Shown piece by piece: positions 27,803 to 37,397 of a stretch of 64,000 bases of DNA. Source of the stretch: Marinimicrobium alkaliphilum (GTDB lineage Bacteria; Pseudomonadota; Gammaproteobacteria; Pseudomonadales; Cellvibrionaceae). The stretch is taken from NCBI RefSeq assembly GCF_003259155.1, contig NZ_QGMQ01000001.1:496001-560000 (forward strand), written 5' to 3'. The position numbers and the translations under genes are program-made. Positions within the stretch are counted from its first letter, which is position 1. Every line of letters begins with the position of its first letter. The notes below the pieces were generated by a model. That model saw only the letters and a program-made list of their open reading frames with translations. It was not told the origin of the DNA and searched no databases.

Positions 27803-29242
27803 ATGGCCGAGCAAGAAGTGGAACACCTGATCCGCAAAGAGTACGCCGCGGGTTTTCATACCGATATCGACTCCGACACCCTGCCGCCAGGGTTGAACGA
27901 AGACGTCGTGCGCTTTATTTCCGCCAAGAAAGGCGAACCCGAGTGGTTGCTGGAGTGGCGCTTGCAGGCCTTTCGTGCCTGGCAGGAGATGGTGGAGCCG
28001 GAGTGGGCGCACGTCAAATACCCGGACATTGACTTTCAGGCGCTGTCCTATTTTTCTGCGCCCAAGAGCATGGCCGATCGTCCCCAAAGTCTGGACGAGG
28101 TAGACCCTGAGTTGCTGCGCACCTATGAAAAACTCGGCATCCCCGTGCACGAGCAGGAAGTGCTCGCCGGGGTCGCTGTGGATATGGTGTTCGATTCCGT
28201 CTCTGTGGGCACCACCTTCCGGGCCAAGCTCAAGGAGGCCGGGGTCATCTTCTGCTCCATCAGCGAAGCAGTGCACGACTATCCGGAGCTGGTCAAAAAG
28301 TACCTGGGTTCCGTGGTGCCACAGAAAGACAATTACTACGCTGCTTTGAACTCGGCGGTGTTTTCCGACGGCTCCTTTGTGTACATCCCCAAGGGTGTAC
28401 GCTGCCCCATGGAGTTGTCCACCTACTTCCGTATTAACGAACAGAACACCGGCCAGTTTGAACGCACGCTGATTGTGGCTGAAGAGGGCTCCCACGTGAG
28501 CTATCTCGAAGGTTGCACCGCGCCCATGCGCGACGAGAATCAGTTGCACGCGGCAGTGGTCGAGCTGGTGGCTCTGGATAATGCAGAGATCAAATACTCC
28601 ACGGTCCAGAACTGGTATCCGGGTGACGAAAAAGGCAAAGGCGGTATTTACAACTTTGTGACCAAACGCGGTATTGCTTATACCAACGCCAAGATTTCAT
28701 GGACTCAGGTGGAAACCGGTTCGGCGGTTACCTGGAAATATCCCAGCTGTATTCTGCGCGGCGATAACAGTGTTGGCGAGTTCTATTCGGTGGCGCTGAC
28801 CAACAATTATCAGCAGGCCGATACCGGCACCAAGATGATCCACATCGGTAAAAACACCCGCTCGACCATCATCTCCAAGGGGATTTCGGCGGGCCGCAGC
28901 CAGAACGCCTATCGCGGTCTGGTGCGCATGAACCCGGGTGCTGAAGGTGCGCGCAACTACACCCAGTGTGATTCGCTGCTGATTGGCGATCGCTGTGGCG
29001 CGCACACCTTTCCGTACATTGAAAGTAAAAACCCCACCGCCGTGGTGGAGCATGAGGCGACCACCTCCAAGGTGAGTGAAGACCAGTTGTTTTTGTGCCA
29101 GCAGCGCGGCCTGGATGCGGAGAAAGCCGTCTCTATGATCGTCAACGGTTTCTGCCGGGAAGTGTTTAAAGAGTTGCCCATGGAGTTTGCGGTCGAAGCG
29201 GGCAAATTGCTGGAAGTCAGCCTCGAAGGTTCGGTGGGCTAA
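27803..29242 (+). CDS. sufB: Fe-S cluster scaffold subunit SufB
   Basis: The start is placed at ATG 27803 ([18 protein letters not shown]), which has AGGTGA upstream; an in-frame GTG at 27749 would add 18 non-conserved residues. The 479-residue product matches the usual SufB length. It is a beta-helix scaffold that assembles clusters with SufC and SufD. Conserved blocks include [56 protein letters not shown] and [18 protein letters not shown] tandem REP array separates it from sufC. Confidence 0.96.
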   Translation: MAEQEVEHLIRKEYAAGFHTDIDSDTLPPGLNEDVVRFISAKKGEPEWLLEWRLQAFRAWQEMVEPEWAHVKYPDIDFQALSYFSAPKSMADRPQSLDEVDPELLRTYEKLGIPVHEQEVLAGVAVDMVFDSVSVGTTFRAKLKEAGVIFCSISEAVHDYPELVKKYLGSVVPQKDNYYAALNSAVFSDGSFVYIPKGVRCPMELSTYFRINEQNTGQFERTLIVAEEGSHVSYLEGCTAPMRDENQLHAAVVELVALDNAEIKYSTVQNWYPGDEKGKGGIYNFVTKRGIAYTNAKISWTQVETGSAVTWKYPSCILRGDNSVGEFYSVALTNNYQQADTGTKMIHIGKNTRSTIISKGISAGRSQNAYRGLVRMNPGAEGARNYTQCDSLLIGDRCGAHTFPYIESKNPTAVVEHEATTSKVSEDQLFLCQQRGLDAEKAVSMIVNGFCREVFKELPMEFAVEAGKLLEVSLEGSVG

Positions 29243-29260
29243 GAGCCCGGTGCCTCAGGT

Positions 29261-29552
29261 GTCGGATTACGCCCTGCGGGCTAATCCGACCTACTCGAAA
29301 CAGAGTGCCAATGTTCAAGTAGGTCGGATTAGCGCAGCGTAATCCGACAAAACGGCACCCAAACAGAACAGGGCGCCAATGCACAAGTAGGTCGGATTAG
29401 CGCAGCGTAATCCGACGAAACGGCACCCAAACAGAACAGGGCGCCAATGCACAAGTAGGTCGGATTAGCGCAGCGTAATCCGACAAAACGGCACCCAAAC
29501 AGAACAGGGCGCCAATGCGCAAGTAGGTCGGATTAGCGCAGCGTAATCCGAC
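29261..29552. repeat. Tandem REP array between sufB and sufC
   Basis: One inverted REP (29261-29294) is followed by four direct copies of GTAGGTCGGATTAGCGCAGC-type units starting at 29319, 29387, 29455 and 29523, exactly 68 bases apart. The 38-base spacers (AAACGGCACCCAAACAGAAC...) are almost identical, so whole 68-bp units were amplified. The array lies inside the suf operon. The 383-base gap 29243-29625 holds nothing else recognisable except the sufC ribosome site. Confidence 0.95.
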
Positions 29553-29625
29553 AAAACGGCACCGAGACAGAACAGAGCACCTACAAACGAACAAAATTTG
29601 TGACTATCAAACTGGAACAGAGATT

Positions 29626-30375
29626 ATGTTGAGCATTAAAGACCTACACGCCAGCGTTGAAGAGACCAACATCCTCAAAGGCCTCAGCCTTGAGGTCAAG
29701 CCGGGCGAAGTGCACGCGATCATGGGCCCCAACGGCTCCGGTAAAAGCACCCTGGGCAACGTCCTCACGGGCCGTGAAGGTTACTCCGTTTCCCAGGGTG
29801 AGGTGACCTTCAACGGTAAAGACCTGCTTGATCTGGGCATCGAAGAGCGTGCCCACGAAGGTCTGTTCCTGGCGTTCCAGTACCCGGTGGAAATCCCCGG
29901 CGTCAGCAATATGGAATTCCTGAAAGCGGCAGTCGATGCCAAACGCCACCATCAGGGCCTGTCCGACCTGTCCGCAGTCGAGTTTATGAAAACCGCTCGT
30001 GACGTGATCAAACATGTCAGTCTGGATCAGAGCTTCCTTAAACGCGGCGTTAACGAAGGCTTTTCCGGCGGCGAGAAAAAGCGCAACGAAATTCTGCAGA
30101 TGATGCTGCTCGAACCCAGTCTGTGCATTCTGGACGAAACCGATTCGGGTCTGGATATCGACGCTCTGCAGGTGGTCGCCAACGGCGTCAACGCCATGCG
30201 TAATGACGACCGCAGCTTTATTGTCGTGACTCACTACCAGCGCCTGCTCGACTACATCATTCCCGACTATGTGCACGTGCTTTCCGGCGGGCGCATCGTC
30301 AAATCCGGCGGCAAAGAGCTGGCCAAAGAACTCGAGGCCCGGGGCTACAGCTGGCTGGAAGGTGAGGTGGCGTAA
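29626..30375 (+). CDS. sufC: Fe-S assembly ATPase SufC
   Basis: This 249-residue ABC-type ATPase has Walker A GPNGSGKST, Q-loop AFQYPVEIPGV, signature FSGGEKKRNEILQM, Walker B CILDETDSGLD and the H-loop VVTHYQRLL. It powers the SufBC2D scaffold. sufD starts three bases after its stop, so the two are translated together. Confidence 0.97.
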   Translation: MLSIKDLHASVEETNILKGLSLEVKPGEVHAIMGPNGSGKSTLGNVLTGREGYSVSQGEVTFNGKDLLDLGIEERAHEGLFLAFQYPVEIPGVSNMEFLKAAVDAKRHHQGLSDLSAVEFMKTARDVIKHVSLDQSFLKRGVNEGFSGGEKKRNEILQMMLLEPSLCILDETDSGLDIDALQVVANGVNAMRNDDRSFIVVTHYQRLLDYIIPDYVHVLSGGRIVKSGGKELAKELEARGYSWLEGEVA

Positions 30376-30378
30376 GCT

Positions 30379-31683
30379 ATGACGGATTTTCAGCAACACG
30401 CGTTACAACTGGCCGACGCCCAGTCCAGCCCGGACTGGTTGAATGACTTGCGCGCTCAGGGGGCTCAGCAGTGGCAGAGCGCCGCTTGGCCGACCCGGCG
30501 TACCGAACTGTGGAAGTACACGCCGTTGGTACCGCTGCAGAACGGCGACTTCAAGCGCTGGGCCGAGCCCGCCGGTGGCTGGCAGGATCATATCGAACAG
30601 ATTGACCTGGATGCCACGCGCCTGGTTTTCGTCAATGGCGTTTTCGACCCTGAAGCCTCCAGTGAGCTGCCTCCTGAAGTGGTGCGCTTTGGCGATGCCA
30701 GCGCCGAGCAGAAGGCAGTCATCAGCGAGCACCTGGGCAAGGTGGTCGATACCGAACGCCACCTGTTTGCCGCGCTGAGCAACGCCTGGGTTGCCGAGGG
30801 GGTTCTGGTACACGTGCCCCGCGGGCAGCGCCTGCCGAAGCCGGTTTACGTGCTCCATGTCTCCACGCCCACGGCCGAGCCCGCCACTGCCAACAGTCGC
30901 GTGCTGGCGGTACTGGAAGACGGCGCCGAAGCTACCCTTATTGAGCACTACGCCTCCACGGCGGACGAGCAGAACGGGTTTGTGAACAGCCTGACCGAGG
31001 TGGTGCTGAAGGACAATGCCGGTATGCAGCATTACCGCATCAATATGGAAGAGGAAAACATCTTCCATCTGGGCGGTGTGCATGCCGATCTGTATCGCAG
31101 TGCCCGCCTGCGCGGTTTTACCATTGCCCAGGGTAGCCGCCTCAAGCGGGTCGACTATCAGGTCAATCACAAAGGGGAGGGCGCTGACCTCAACCTGCAG
31201 GGCATCTATCTGCCGCGCAACAGTCAGTATGTGGACTACCACACCAATATCGAGCATTGCGTACCCCACTGCACCACCAAGGAAGTGTTTCGGGGGATTC
31301 TCGCGGACAAGTCCCGGGCGGTGTTCAATGGCCGTATCCATATTCATCAGGATGCCCAGAAAACCCTGGCGGAGCTGAGCAATAAAAACCTGCTCACGTC
31401 CAATAAGGCGGAAGTGGATACCAAGCCCGAACTGGAAATCTACGCCGACGACGTCAAGTGTGCCCACGGGGCAACGGTCAGCCAGATCAACAAGGGCGCA
31501 CTTTTTTATCTGCAGAGCCGGGGTGTTTCACGCAAGGAAGCGGAAATCATGCTGAGCTTTGGTTTTATCAACGAGTTGTTGCAGGAGGTTCAGGAGCCGG
31601 CGGTGCAGAATTATCTGGGTCCGCGTCTGGCGCGTCTGTTCAGCCGCGACAACGAACTGCTGCGACACATCAGTTATGAGTAA
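30379..31683 (+). CDS. sufD: Fe-S scaffold subunit SufD
   Basis: This 434-residue beta-helix paralogue of SufB forms SufBC2D and helps iron entry. Visible are the N-terminal helical region with RRTELWKYTPL, then GIYLPRNSQYVDYHT, RGILADKSRAVFNGRIHI, NLLTSNKAEVDTKPELEIYADDVKCAHGAT and the C-terminal SRKEAEIMLSFGFINELL. Its 3' end overlaps the sufS start by eight bases. Confidence 0.96.
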   Translation: MTDFQQHALQLADAQSSPDWLNDLRAQGAQQWQSAAWPTRRTELWKYTPLVPLQNGDFKRWAEPAGGWQDHIEQIDLDATRLVFVNGVFDPEASSELPPEVVRFGDASAEQKAVISEHLGKVVDTERHLFAALSNAWVAEGVLVHVPRGQRLPKPVYVLHVSTPTAEPATANSRVLAVLEDGAEATLIEHYASTADEQNGFVNSLTEVVLKDNAGMQHYRINMEEENIFHLGGVHADLYRSARLRGFTIAQGSRLKRVDYQVNHKGEGADLNLQGIYLPRNSQYVDYHTNIEHCVPHCTTKEVFRGILADKSRAVFNGRIHIHQDAQKTLAELSNKNLLTSNKAEVDTKPELEIYADDVKCAHGATVSQINKGALFYLQSRGVSRKEAEIMLSFGFINELLQEVQEPAVQNYLGPRLARLFSRDNELLRHISYE

Positions 31684-32935
31684 TGCCGTGACCCGTCAAG
31701 CCAGTGCCGCGCCGACAGCTTTTGCTGTTGAAACGGTGCGCGCCGACTTCCCGATTCTGCATCAGCAGGTCAACGGGCAGCCGTTGGTGTATCTGGATAA
31801 TGCCGCCACCACCCAAAAGCCCCGGGCGGTGATACAGGCGCTGGTGGATTACTACGAGCAGGACAACAGTAATGTCCATCGCGGCGCCCATGCTTTGGCA
31901 GATCGGGCAACGGAAAAGTTTGAACAGGCACGACTGGCGGTGGCGAGCTTTATTAACGCCCCGTCGTCGAGCCAGGTGCTCTGGAGCCGCGGCACTACCG
32001 AAAGTATCAACCTGGTCGCGGCCAGCTGGGGGCGCACGCAGTTAAAAGCAGGCGATCAGGTGCTGGTGTCGGCCATGGAGCATCACGCCAATATTGTGCC
32101 TTGGCAGATGGTCGCCAACGCGGTAGGTGCCGAGGTGGTGCCCATTCCCGTGGACGACACCGGCACGATTGATCTAGACGCCTACAAGGCACTGCTCAGC
32201 GACAAGGTGAAAATGGTGGCGGTCGGGCATGTGTCCAACGCGTTGGGCACCATCAACCCCATTGAAGCCATGATTCCGTTGGCGCACGCCGCAGGCGCCA
32301 AAGTGCTGATTGATGGCGCGCAGGCCGTGGGTCATTGGGCTGTGGATGTCCAGGCCCTCGATTGCGATTTTTACGTGTTCTCCGGCCACAAACTGTTTGG
32401 CCCCACGGGTATTGGCGTGCTTTACGGCAAGGCCGAATTGCTTGAAGCGATGCCGCCTTATCAGGGTGGCGGCGAGATGATCGAGACCGTCAGTTTCGAT
32501 GGCACGACGTTTCAGGGCTTACCCTACAAGTTTGAAGCGGGGACGCCGGACATTGCGGGTGCCATTGGCCTGGCCGCCGCGATCAACTATTTGAACAAAC
32601 TGGACCGCGCCGGTGCCGAAGCCCACGAGCAGGCGCTCTTGGCCTATGCCCTGCAAAAAGCGGAGGCGTTGGGTGGCATTCGTCTGGTGGGTACCGCGGC
32701 GCACAAAACCAGCGTGCTCAGTTTTCTGTTGGACGGCGCGCACCCCGCCGATGTCGGGACCCTGCTGGATCAGCAGGGCATCGCCGTGCGTGTGGGTGAC
32801 CACTGCGCCCAACCGATCATGAAACAGTTTGGCATTCCCGGTACTGTGCGCGCGAGTTTCAGTTTTTACAATACCTTCGAGGACGTCGATCGTTTGTTCG
32901 CCGCCCTCGAAAAAGCCAAAGTGTTTTTGTTATAG
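31676..32935 (+). CDS. sufS: Cysteine desulfurase SufS (group II)
   Basis: The ATG at 31676 overlaps the sufD stop; a GTG at 31688 is the alternative, and neither has a strong ribosome site, so coupling to sufD is likely. The 419-residue PLP enzyme shows PLVYLDNAATTQKP, the cofactor lysine in FSGHKLFGPTGIGVLYGK, GGGEMI and the group II catalytic Cys loop RVGDHCAQP. It needs SufE to draw off the persulfide; sufE is present three genes on. It is distinct in type from the IscS-like desulfurase upstream. Confidence 0.95.
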   Translation: MSNAVTRQASAAPTAFAVETVRADFPILHQQVNGQPLVYLDNAATTQKPRAVIQALVDYYEQDNSNVHRGAHALADRATEKFEQARLAVASFINAPSSSQVLWSRGTTESINLVAASWGRTQLKAGDQVLVSAMEHHANIVPWQMVANAVGAEVVPIPVDDTGTIDLDAYKALLSDKVKMVAVGHVSNALGTINPIEAMIPLAHAAGAKVLIDGAQAVGHWAVDVQALDCDFYVFSGHKLFGPTGIGVLYGKAELLEAMPPYQGGGEMIETVSFDGTTFQGLPYKFEAGTPDIAGAIGLAAAINYLNKLDRAGAEAHEQALLAYALQKAEALGGIRLVGTAAHKTSVLSFLLDGAHPADVGTLLDQQGIAVRVGDHCAQPIMKQFGIPGTVRASFSFYNTFEDVDRLFAALEKAKVFLL

Positions 32936-32953
32936 CGGGGTAGGTGCCTCATT

Positions 32954-33329
32954 GTCGGATTACGCCCTGCGGGCTAATCCGACCTACTCAAACCTCGGCA
33001 CATTGTTCCCAGTAGGTCGGATTAGGCGTAGCCGTAATCCGACAGTAAGGCACCGAACCAGGCACAGAGCACAGATGCCCAAGTAGGTCGGATTAGGCGC
33101 AGCCGTAATCCGACAGTAAGGCACCAAACCAGGCACAGAGCACAGATGCTCAAGTAGGTCGGATTAGGCGCAGCCGTAATCCGACAGTAAGGCACCGAAC
33201 CAGGCACAGAGCACAGATGCCCAAGTAGGTCGGATTAGCCCGCAGGGCGTAATCCGACAGTAAGGCACCAAACCAGGCACAGAGCACAGATGCTCAAGTA
33301 GGTCGGATTAGGCGCAGCCGTAATCCGAC
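32954..33329. repeat. Tandem REP array between sufS and sufA
   Basis: One inverted unit (32954-32987) is followed by five direct units starting at 33012, 33083, 33154, 33225 and 33298 (steps 71, 71, 71, 73). Stems are constant (GTAGGTCGGATTA / TAATCCGAC) while loops vary among GGCGTAGCCG, GGCGCAGCCG and GCCCGCAGGGCG. Spacers (AGTAAGGCACCGAACCAGGC...) are near identical within the array and related to those of the sufB-sufC array. The 467-base gap 32936-33402 has no gene. Confidence 0.95.
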
Positions 33330-33402
33330 AATGAGGCACCCAAGCCCGACAAGGTCAAGCCAGTCACCGTCGGGTGCCAGATTGAATCAGGAGTCAAACG
33401 TC

Positions 33403-33768
33403 ATGGCAGTAGCATCATTCGACCCCAAGCTACAGGCGGTCTCGGTTACGCCGGCCGCCGTGGCGCATTTTCGCAGTCAGGTACGCAACCACGACAGCGC
33501 CAGCGCTGTGCGTCTGAGCGTGAAGGAAAGCGGCTGCACCGGCTTTATGTACGTGATCGACCTGGTCGACGAGCCCCAGGCGGACGACCTGCACCTGAAA
33601 CTCGATGACGACCTGGAGCTGTTGATCGACAACAGCAGCCTCTCGGTGGTTAACGGTACAGAAATCGATTTTGTGACCGAGGGCGTCAACCGACAGATCA
33701 AATTTCTCAACCCCAACGCCAAGGATTACTGCGGCTGCGGCGAAAGCTTTAACGTCAGCGAGTCATAG
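33403..33768 (+). CDS. sufA: A-type Fe-S carrier SufA/IscA family
   Basis: Start at ATG 33403 (MAVASFDPK) with CAGGAG nine bases upstream; the frame extends upstream only into the REP array. The 121-residue HesB-like protein has the three conserved cysteines Cys45 (KESGCTGFMY), Cys110 and Cys112 (YCGCGESF), which bind clusters for delivery to apo-proteins. The sufT gene begins three bases after it. Confidence 0.93.
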   Translation: MAVASFDPKLQAVSVTPAAVAHFRSQVRNHDSASAVRLSVKESGCTGFMYVIDLVDEPQADDLHLKLDDDLELLIDNSSLSVVNGTEIDFVTEGVNRQIKFLNPNAKDYCGCGESFNVSES

Positions 33769-33770
33769 CT

Positions 33771-34310
33771 ATGGCAGTCGAACGACAGATGGTGGTTACC
33801 CAAAGTGACTGCCCGGCCCGGCGCGTACCCGACGGCACGCCCCTGACCATTCCCCAAGACACCTTTGTGACCATCACCCAGTCGCTTGGGGGCAATTACA
33901 CCCTCACCTACCACGGTCAGATGGTGCGCGTGGACGGCAGCGATGCCGCCGCCCTGGGACTGGAGCCGCCAGAGCTGGATTTTGGCGAGGCCGAAGGGGA
34001 GGGTATCAGCGAGGCGCAGGTGTGGAAGGCCTTGGGTACTGTCTACGATCCCGAGATTCCGGTGGATCTGGTCAATTTGGGCCTGATCTACGAGGTCAAG
34101 GTCGACCAGGTCACGCGCACAGTGATGATTACCATGACCTTGACGGCGCCGGCCTGTGGTATGGGGCCGGTGCTGGTAGGCGACGTGGAATACCGCGTGG
34201 GCAAGGTGCCCAATGTTGAGCGGGTTGAGGTGGAGCTGGTGTTTGATCCGCCGTGGAACCGCGAGATGATGAGCGAAGAGGCGCAGCTCGAAACCGGGAT
34301 GTTTTATTGA
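33771..34310 (+). CDS. sufT: Fe-S assembly factor SufT (MIP18/DUF59 family)
   Basis: This 179-residue protein has an N-terminal extension (1-80) typical of SufT, then a DUF59 domain with GTVYDPEIPVDLVNLGLIYEV and TLTAPACGMGP, where the conserved Cys lies. SufT proteins aid cluster maturation. Its tight spacing to sufA and position before sufE supports membership in the operon. Confidence 0.92.
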   Translation: MAVERQMVVTQSDCPARRVPDGTPLTIPQDTFVTITQSLGGNYTLTYHGQMVRVDGSDAAALGLEPPELDFGEAEGEGISEAQVWKALGTVYDPEIPVDLVNLGLIYEVKVDQVTRTVMITMTLTAPACGMGPVLVGDVEYRVGKVPNVERVEVELVFDPPWNREMMSEEAQLETGMFY

Positions 34311-34326
34311 GTTTGGGTGCCTCAGT

Positions 34327-34360
34327 GTCGGATTACGCCCTGCGGGCTAATCCGACCTAC
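34327..34360. repeat. REP unit between sufT and sufE
   Basis: GTCGGATTACGCCC / GGGCTAATCCGACCTAC, with GTAG head on the minus strand and GTGCCTCAGT / ACACCTGAGGCACC borders. Confidence 0.85.
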
Positions 34361-34442
34361 TTGAACAATGGTAGACACCTGAGGCACCGATTTTGATCGT
34401 GCGGCACGCGTGCCCTTAACCTGAAAACTGGACTGACGATTC

Positions 34443-34868
34443 ATGACCCAATTCGGTATCGATGTAACCACCGATGATATTCTCGACACCCTGAGCTTTT
34501 TTGACAGCTGGGAAGACCGCTACAAGTACATCATCGACCTGGGCAAGGAGCTGCCCCCACTGGACCCGGCCTACCGCACCGACGACAACCTGGTGCGCGG
34601 CTGCCAGAGCCAGGTCTGGCTGGTGGCCAATGAGACCGGTGGCCAATTGCACTTCGACGCCGACAGTGACGCCTTTATCGTCAAAGGTCTGCTGGCCGTG
34701 GTTTTGGCGGCCTACAACGGCAAATCTCCTCAGAAGGTGCTCGATTTCGATATCGAGGGCTACTTCGACAATCTCAACCTGCTCAACCACCTGAGCGCCA
34801 CTCGTGGCAACGGCCTGCGGGCCATGGTGAAGCGGATTCAGGACACCGCTGCGGCCAAAGTGGCCTGA
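34443..34868 (+). CDS. sufE: Sulfur acceptor protein SufE
   Basis: This 141-residue protein receives persulfide from SufS on Cys54 (LVRGCQSQVWL) and passes it to SufB. Other family blocks are FDSWEDRYKYIIDLGK and RGNGLRAMVKRI. It is the last gene of the iron-sulfur operon. A hairpin follows at 34881. Confidence 0.95.
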   Translation: MTQFGIDVTTDDILDTLSFFDSWEDRYKYIIDLGKELPPLDPAYRTDDNLVRGCQSQVWLVANETGGQLHFDADSDAFIVKGLLAVVLAAYNGKSPQKVLDFDIEGYFDNLNLLNHLSATRGNGLRAMVKRIQDTAAAKVA

Positions 34869-34880
34869 GCACCCTAAAAA

Positions 34881-34896
34881 GGGGCCGGCTGGCCCC
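34881..34896 (+). terminator. Possible terminator hairpin after sufE
   Basis: GGGGCC/GGCCCC with GGCT loop, preceded by AAAAA but followed by GAATCTG, so there is no T-run on the plus strand. It is weak as an intrinsic terminator. Confidence 0.4.
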
Positions 34897-34973
34897 GAAT
34901 CTGTGCGTTTATCCATACAAAAGTCCCCCCGATCTGCGTATAATTCCCGCATTTATGCCTGTGGGAGAACTGA

Positions 34974-35402
34974 ATGAGTCAGGAACGCACGCTGTCGATT
35001 ATCAAGCCCGACGCGGTCGGCAAGCATCTGATCGGTGAAATCATTGGCCGCTTTGAGCGCGCAGGGCTGCGCGTAGAAGCGCTGAAGATGGTCCAGCTTA
35101 CCCGGGATCAGGTGGCTGAGTTCTACGCCGAACACCAAGGCAAGCCCTTTTACGAGCTCCTGATGGAATTTATGGTCTCCGGACCGGTCTGCGTGCAGGT
35201 GCTCGCCGGCGAAAATGCCATCGCGCGCAATCGCGAGATCATGGGGGTCACAGACCCGGCCAAGGCCGATCCCGGCACCATCCGGGCGGATTTTGCCGAA
35301 AGTGTCTCGATTAACGCCGTGCACGGCTCAGACTCGCCGGAATCCGCCGCGCGCGAGATCAGCTTCTTTTTTAAAACCAACGAAATTTTTGCCCGCCAGT
35401 AA
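34974..35402 (+). CDS. ndk: Nucleoside diphosphate kinase
   Basis: This 142-residue enzyme has the standard Ndk length and balances NTP pools. Motifs are [12 protein letters not shown] at the N-terminus and the catalytic His in [20 protein letters not shown] at 34939-34944 and GGGAGAA ribosome site precede it, so it probably starts its own transcript; the matching -35 is poor. Order ndk-rlmN-pilW is standard in gammaproteobacteria. Confidence 0.97.
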   Translation: MSQERTLSIIKPDAVGKHLIGEIIGRFERAGLRVEALKMVQLTRDQVAEFYAEHQGKPFYELLMEFMVSGPVCVQVLAGENAIARNREIMGVTDPAKADPGTIRADFAESVSINAVHGSDSPESAAREISFFFKTNEIFARQ

Positions 35403-35426
35403 ATGTCGGGAAGGAACAGGTCAACC

Positions 35427-36581
35427 ATGAGTGCGCCCATCGCCAACCACGCCCAGACCGCCAAGGTCAATCTGCTCGGCTTGCCCGAGGAGAAGCTCGT
35501 GGCTTTTTTTGAGACCCTGGGCGAAAAGCGCTTCCGGGCCACTCAGGTCATGAAGTGGATTCACCAACTCGGCGCTGAAAGCTTCGACGAGATGACCAAT
35601 GTCAGTAAGACCCTGCGCGCCAAACTGGTCGAGTGCGCCGAAATTCGCGCGCCCGAAGTGGTCGAGCAGATGGATTCCAGCGACGGCACCCGCAAGTTCC
35701 TGATCCGGGTCGAAGGCGGCAGCGTGGTGGAGACCGTGTTCATCCCGGACGGCGAGCGGGGCACCCTGTGTGTGTCCTCTCAGGTGGGCTGTTCCCTCGA
35801 TTGCAGCTTCTGCGCCACCGGCAAGCAGGGCTTCAACCGCGATCTGACCGCCGCCGAGATCATTGGCCAGGTGTGGATTGCCGCCAAGTCTTTCGATCAG
35901 TTGCGCCCGGGTGGTCCGCGCAAGGTCACCAACGTGGTGATGATGGGCATGGGCGAGCCGCTGATGAACTTCGACAACGTGGTTGATTCCATGAACCTGA
36001 TGATGGCGGACAACGCCTATGGCATCTCCAAGCGTCGGGTGACCCTGAGTACCTCAGGCGTGGTGCCAGCGCTGGACCGGCTCAATCAGTACACCGATGC
36101 CTGCCTGGCGATTTCGCTGCATGCGCCCAACGATGAACTGCGCAACGAGTTGGTACCGATCAACAAAAAGTACCCGATTGCCATGTTGCTCGATTCGGCC
36201 AAACGCTATATCGAGTCGCTGCCGGACAATCATCGCAAAATCACCATTGAGTACACGCTGATCGATCAGGTTAACGACCGTCCGCACCATGCCCGGGAAC
36301 TGGCGGAACTGCTGCGCGATGTGCCGGTCAAGATCAACCTGATCCCATTCAACCCGTTCAATCTGTCCAACTACAAACGGGTCAGCAACAATGCCATGCG
36401 TCGGTTCCAGGAGATCCTCATGGAAGAGGGCTATATCACCACCGTGCGCACGACGCGCGGGGACGACATCGCGGCGGCGTGCGGGCAATTGGCGGGTACG
36501 GTCAACGATAAAACCAAGCGCAGCGAGCGCTACCGGGCGCAGTTTACCAAGGCTGAGCCTGTGCGAATTCTCGCCCCATAA
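35427..36581 (+). CDS. rlmN: Dual-specificity RNA methyltransferase RlmN
   Basis: ATG at 35427 is chosen because AAGGAACAGG precedes it; an in-frame ATG at 35403 directly abuts the ndk stop and lacks a site. The 384-residue radical-SAM enzyme methylates C2 of A2503 in 23S rRNA and A37 in tRNA. It has the CxxxCxxC cluster motif [18 protein letters not shown] and the C-terminal Cys in AACGQLAG. Confidence 0.97.
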   Translation: MSAPIANHAQTAKVNLLGLPEEKLVAFFETLGEKRFRATQVMKWIHQLGAESFDEMTNVSKTLRAKLVECAEIRAPEVVEQMDSSDGTRKFLIRVEGGSVVETVFIPDGERGTLCVSSQVGCSLDCSFCATGKQGFNRDLTAAEIIGQVWIAAKSFDQLRPGGPRKVTNVVMMGMGEPLMNFDNVVDSMNLMMADNAYGISKRRVTLSTSGVVPALDRLNQYTDACLAISLHAPNDELRNELVPINKKYPIAMLLDSAKRYIESLPDNHRKITIEYTLIDQVNDRPHHARELAELLRDVPVKINLIPFNPFNLSNYKRVSNNAMRRFQEILMEEGYITTVRTTRGDDIAAACGQLAGTVNDKTKRSERYRAQFTKAEPVRILAP

Positions 36582-36615
36582 AAATAGCCAAGTGCTGGTA
36601 ATGAGGAGTTTAACC

Positions 36616-37383
36616 ATGGTCAGTACAACCCGAGTTTGGTGGACGCTACTGTTGGCCCTGGTACTGGTCAGTGGCTGTGTGACCACCGATGGCAATTCGC
36701 GCACCCATGTCGACAAGGATCGCGCCCTCGAAAATCACATACAGCTGGCCTACGCCTATATTGAATCCGGCAATCGGGAATCCGCCCGCCACCACCTGCG
36801 CCGGGCTTTTGATATCGATCGGCGTTCTCCTGATGCCATGGGCGCTATGGCCATGCTCTATCAGCTCGAAGGCGAGCCCGAGCTGGCCGAAGAGTACTTT
36901 CGCAGAACCTTGCGCCGGGATCGCGATCACACGCGCACGCGCAACAACTTCGGGGTATTTCTGTTCGGGCAAGGGCGCTATCAGGATGCCTACGAAGAGC
37001 TCGAACGGGTGGTGCAGGATCTGGATTACGACAATCGCGCGCGGGCGCTGGTGAACCTGGGGCGCTCGGCTTTGCATTTGGGCAATACTGAGCGGGCCGA
37101 ATCGGCCTTTCGTCACGCCCATGTACTCGATCGGAGCTTGCCGTCTGCGATGATTGAGCTGGCCGATCTCTATTTCCAGAAGGAGGACTACGCCGAATCC
37201 AAGCGTTTCCTCGACTTGTTTGCCGAGCGGGCGAACCATAGTCCGCGCAGCCTGTGGCTGGGTATTCGGATTGAGCAGATTTTTGGCAACGAAGATCAGG
37301 AGGCCAGCTACGCGCTCGCCCTGCGTAACCGTTACCCCTATTCCCGTGAGCACCTGGAATATATCCAGAGTAAAGAGCAGTAA
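36616..37383 (+). CDS. pilW: Type IV pilus biogenesis lipoprotein PilW/PilF
   Basis: The start is set at ATG 36616, seven bases after GAGGAG; an ATG at 36601 lies on that site itself. The 255-residue lipoprotein has lipobox VSGC (Cys21) followed by about six TPR units (for example AYAYIESGNRESARHHLRRA). The family is the pilotin that inserts the PilQ secretin into the outer membrane. Position between rlmN and rodZ supports the assignment. Confidence 0.9.
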   Translation: MVSTTRVWWTLLLALVLVSGCVTTDGNSRTHVDKDRALENHIQLAYAYIESGNRESARHHLRRAFDIDRRSPDAMGAMAMLYQLEGEPELAEEYFRRTLRRDRDHTRTRNNFGVFLFGQGRYQDAYEELERVVQDLDYDNRARALVNLGRSALHLGNTERAESAFRHAHVLDRSLPSAMIELADLYFQKEDYAESKRFLDLFAERANHSPRSLWLGIRIEQIFGNEDQEASYALALRNRYPYSREHLEYIQSKEQ

Positions 37384-37397
37384 TAACCGAGGTTCCG

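Noticed and set aside
29261-33329. CRISPR array in the suf operon
   Set aside because: The repeats are regular (68-73 bases), but spacers are nearly identical, repeats are palindromic REP units, copies occur singly elsewhere, and no cas genes are present.
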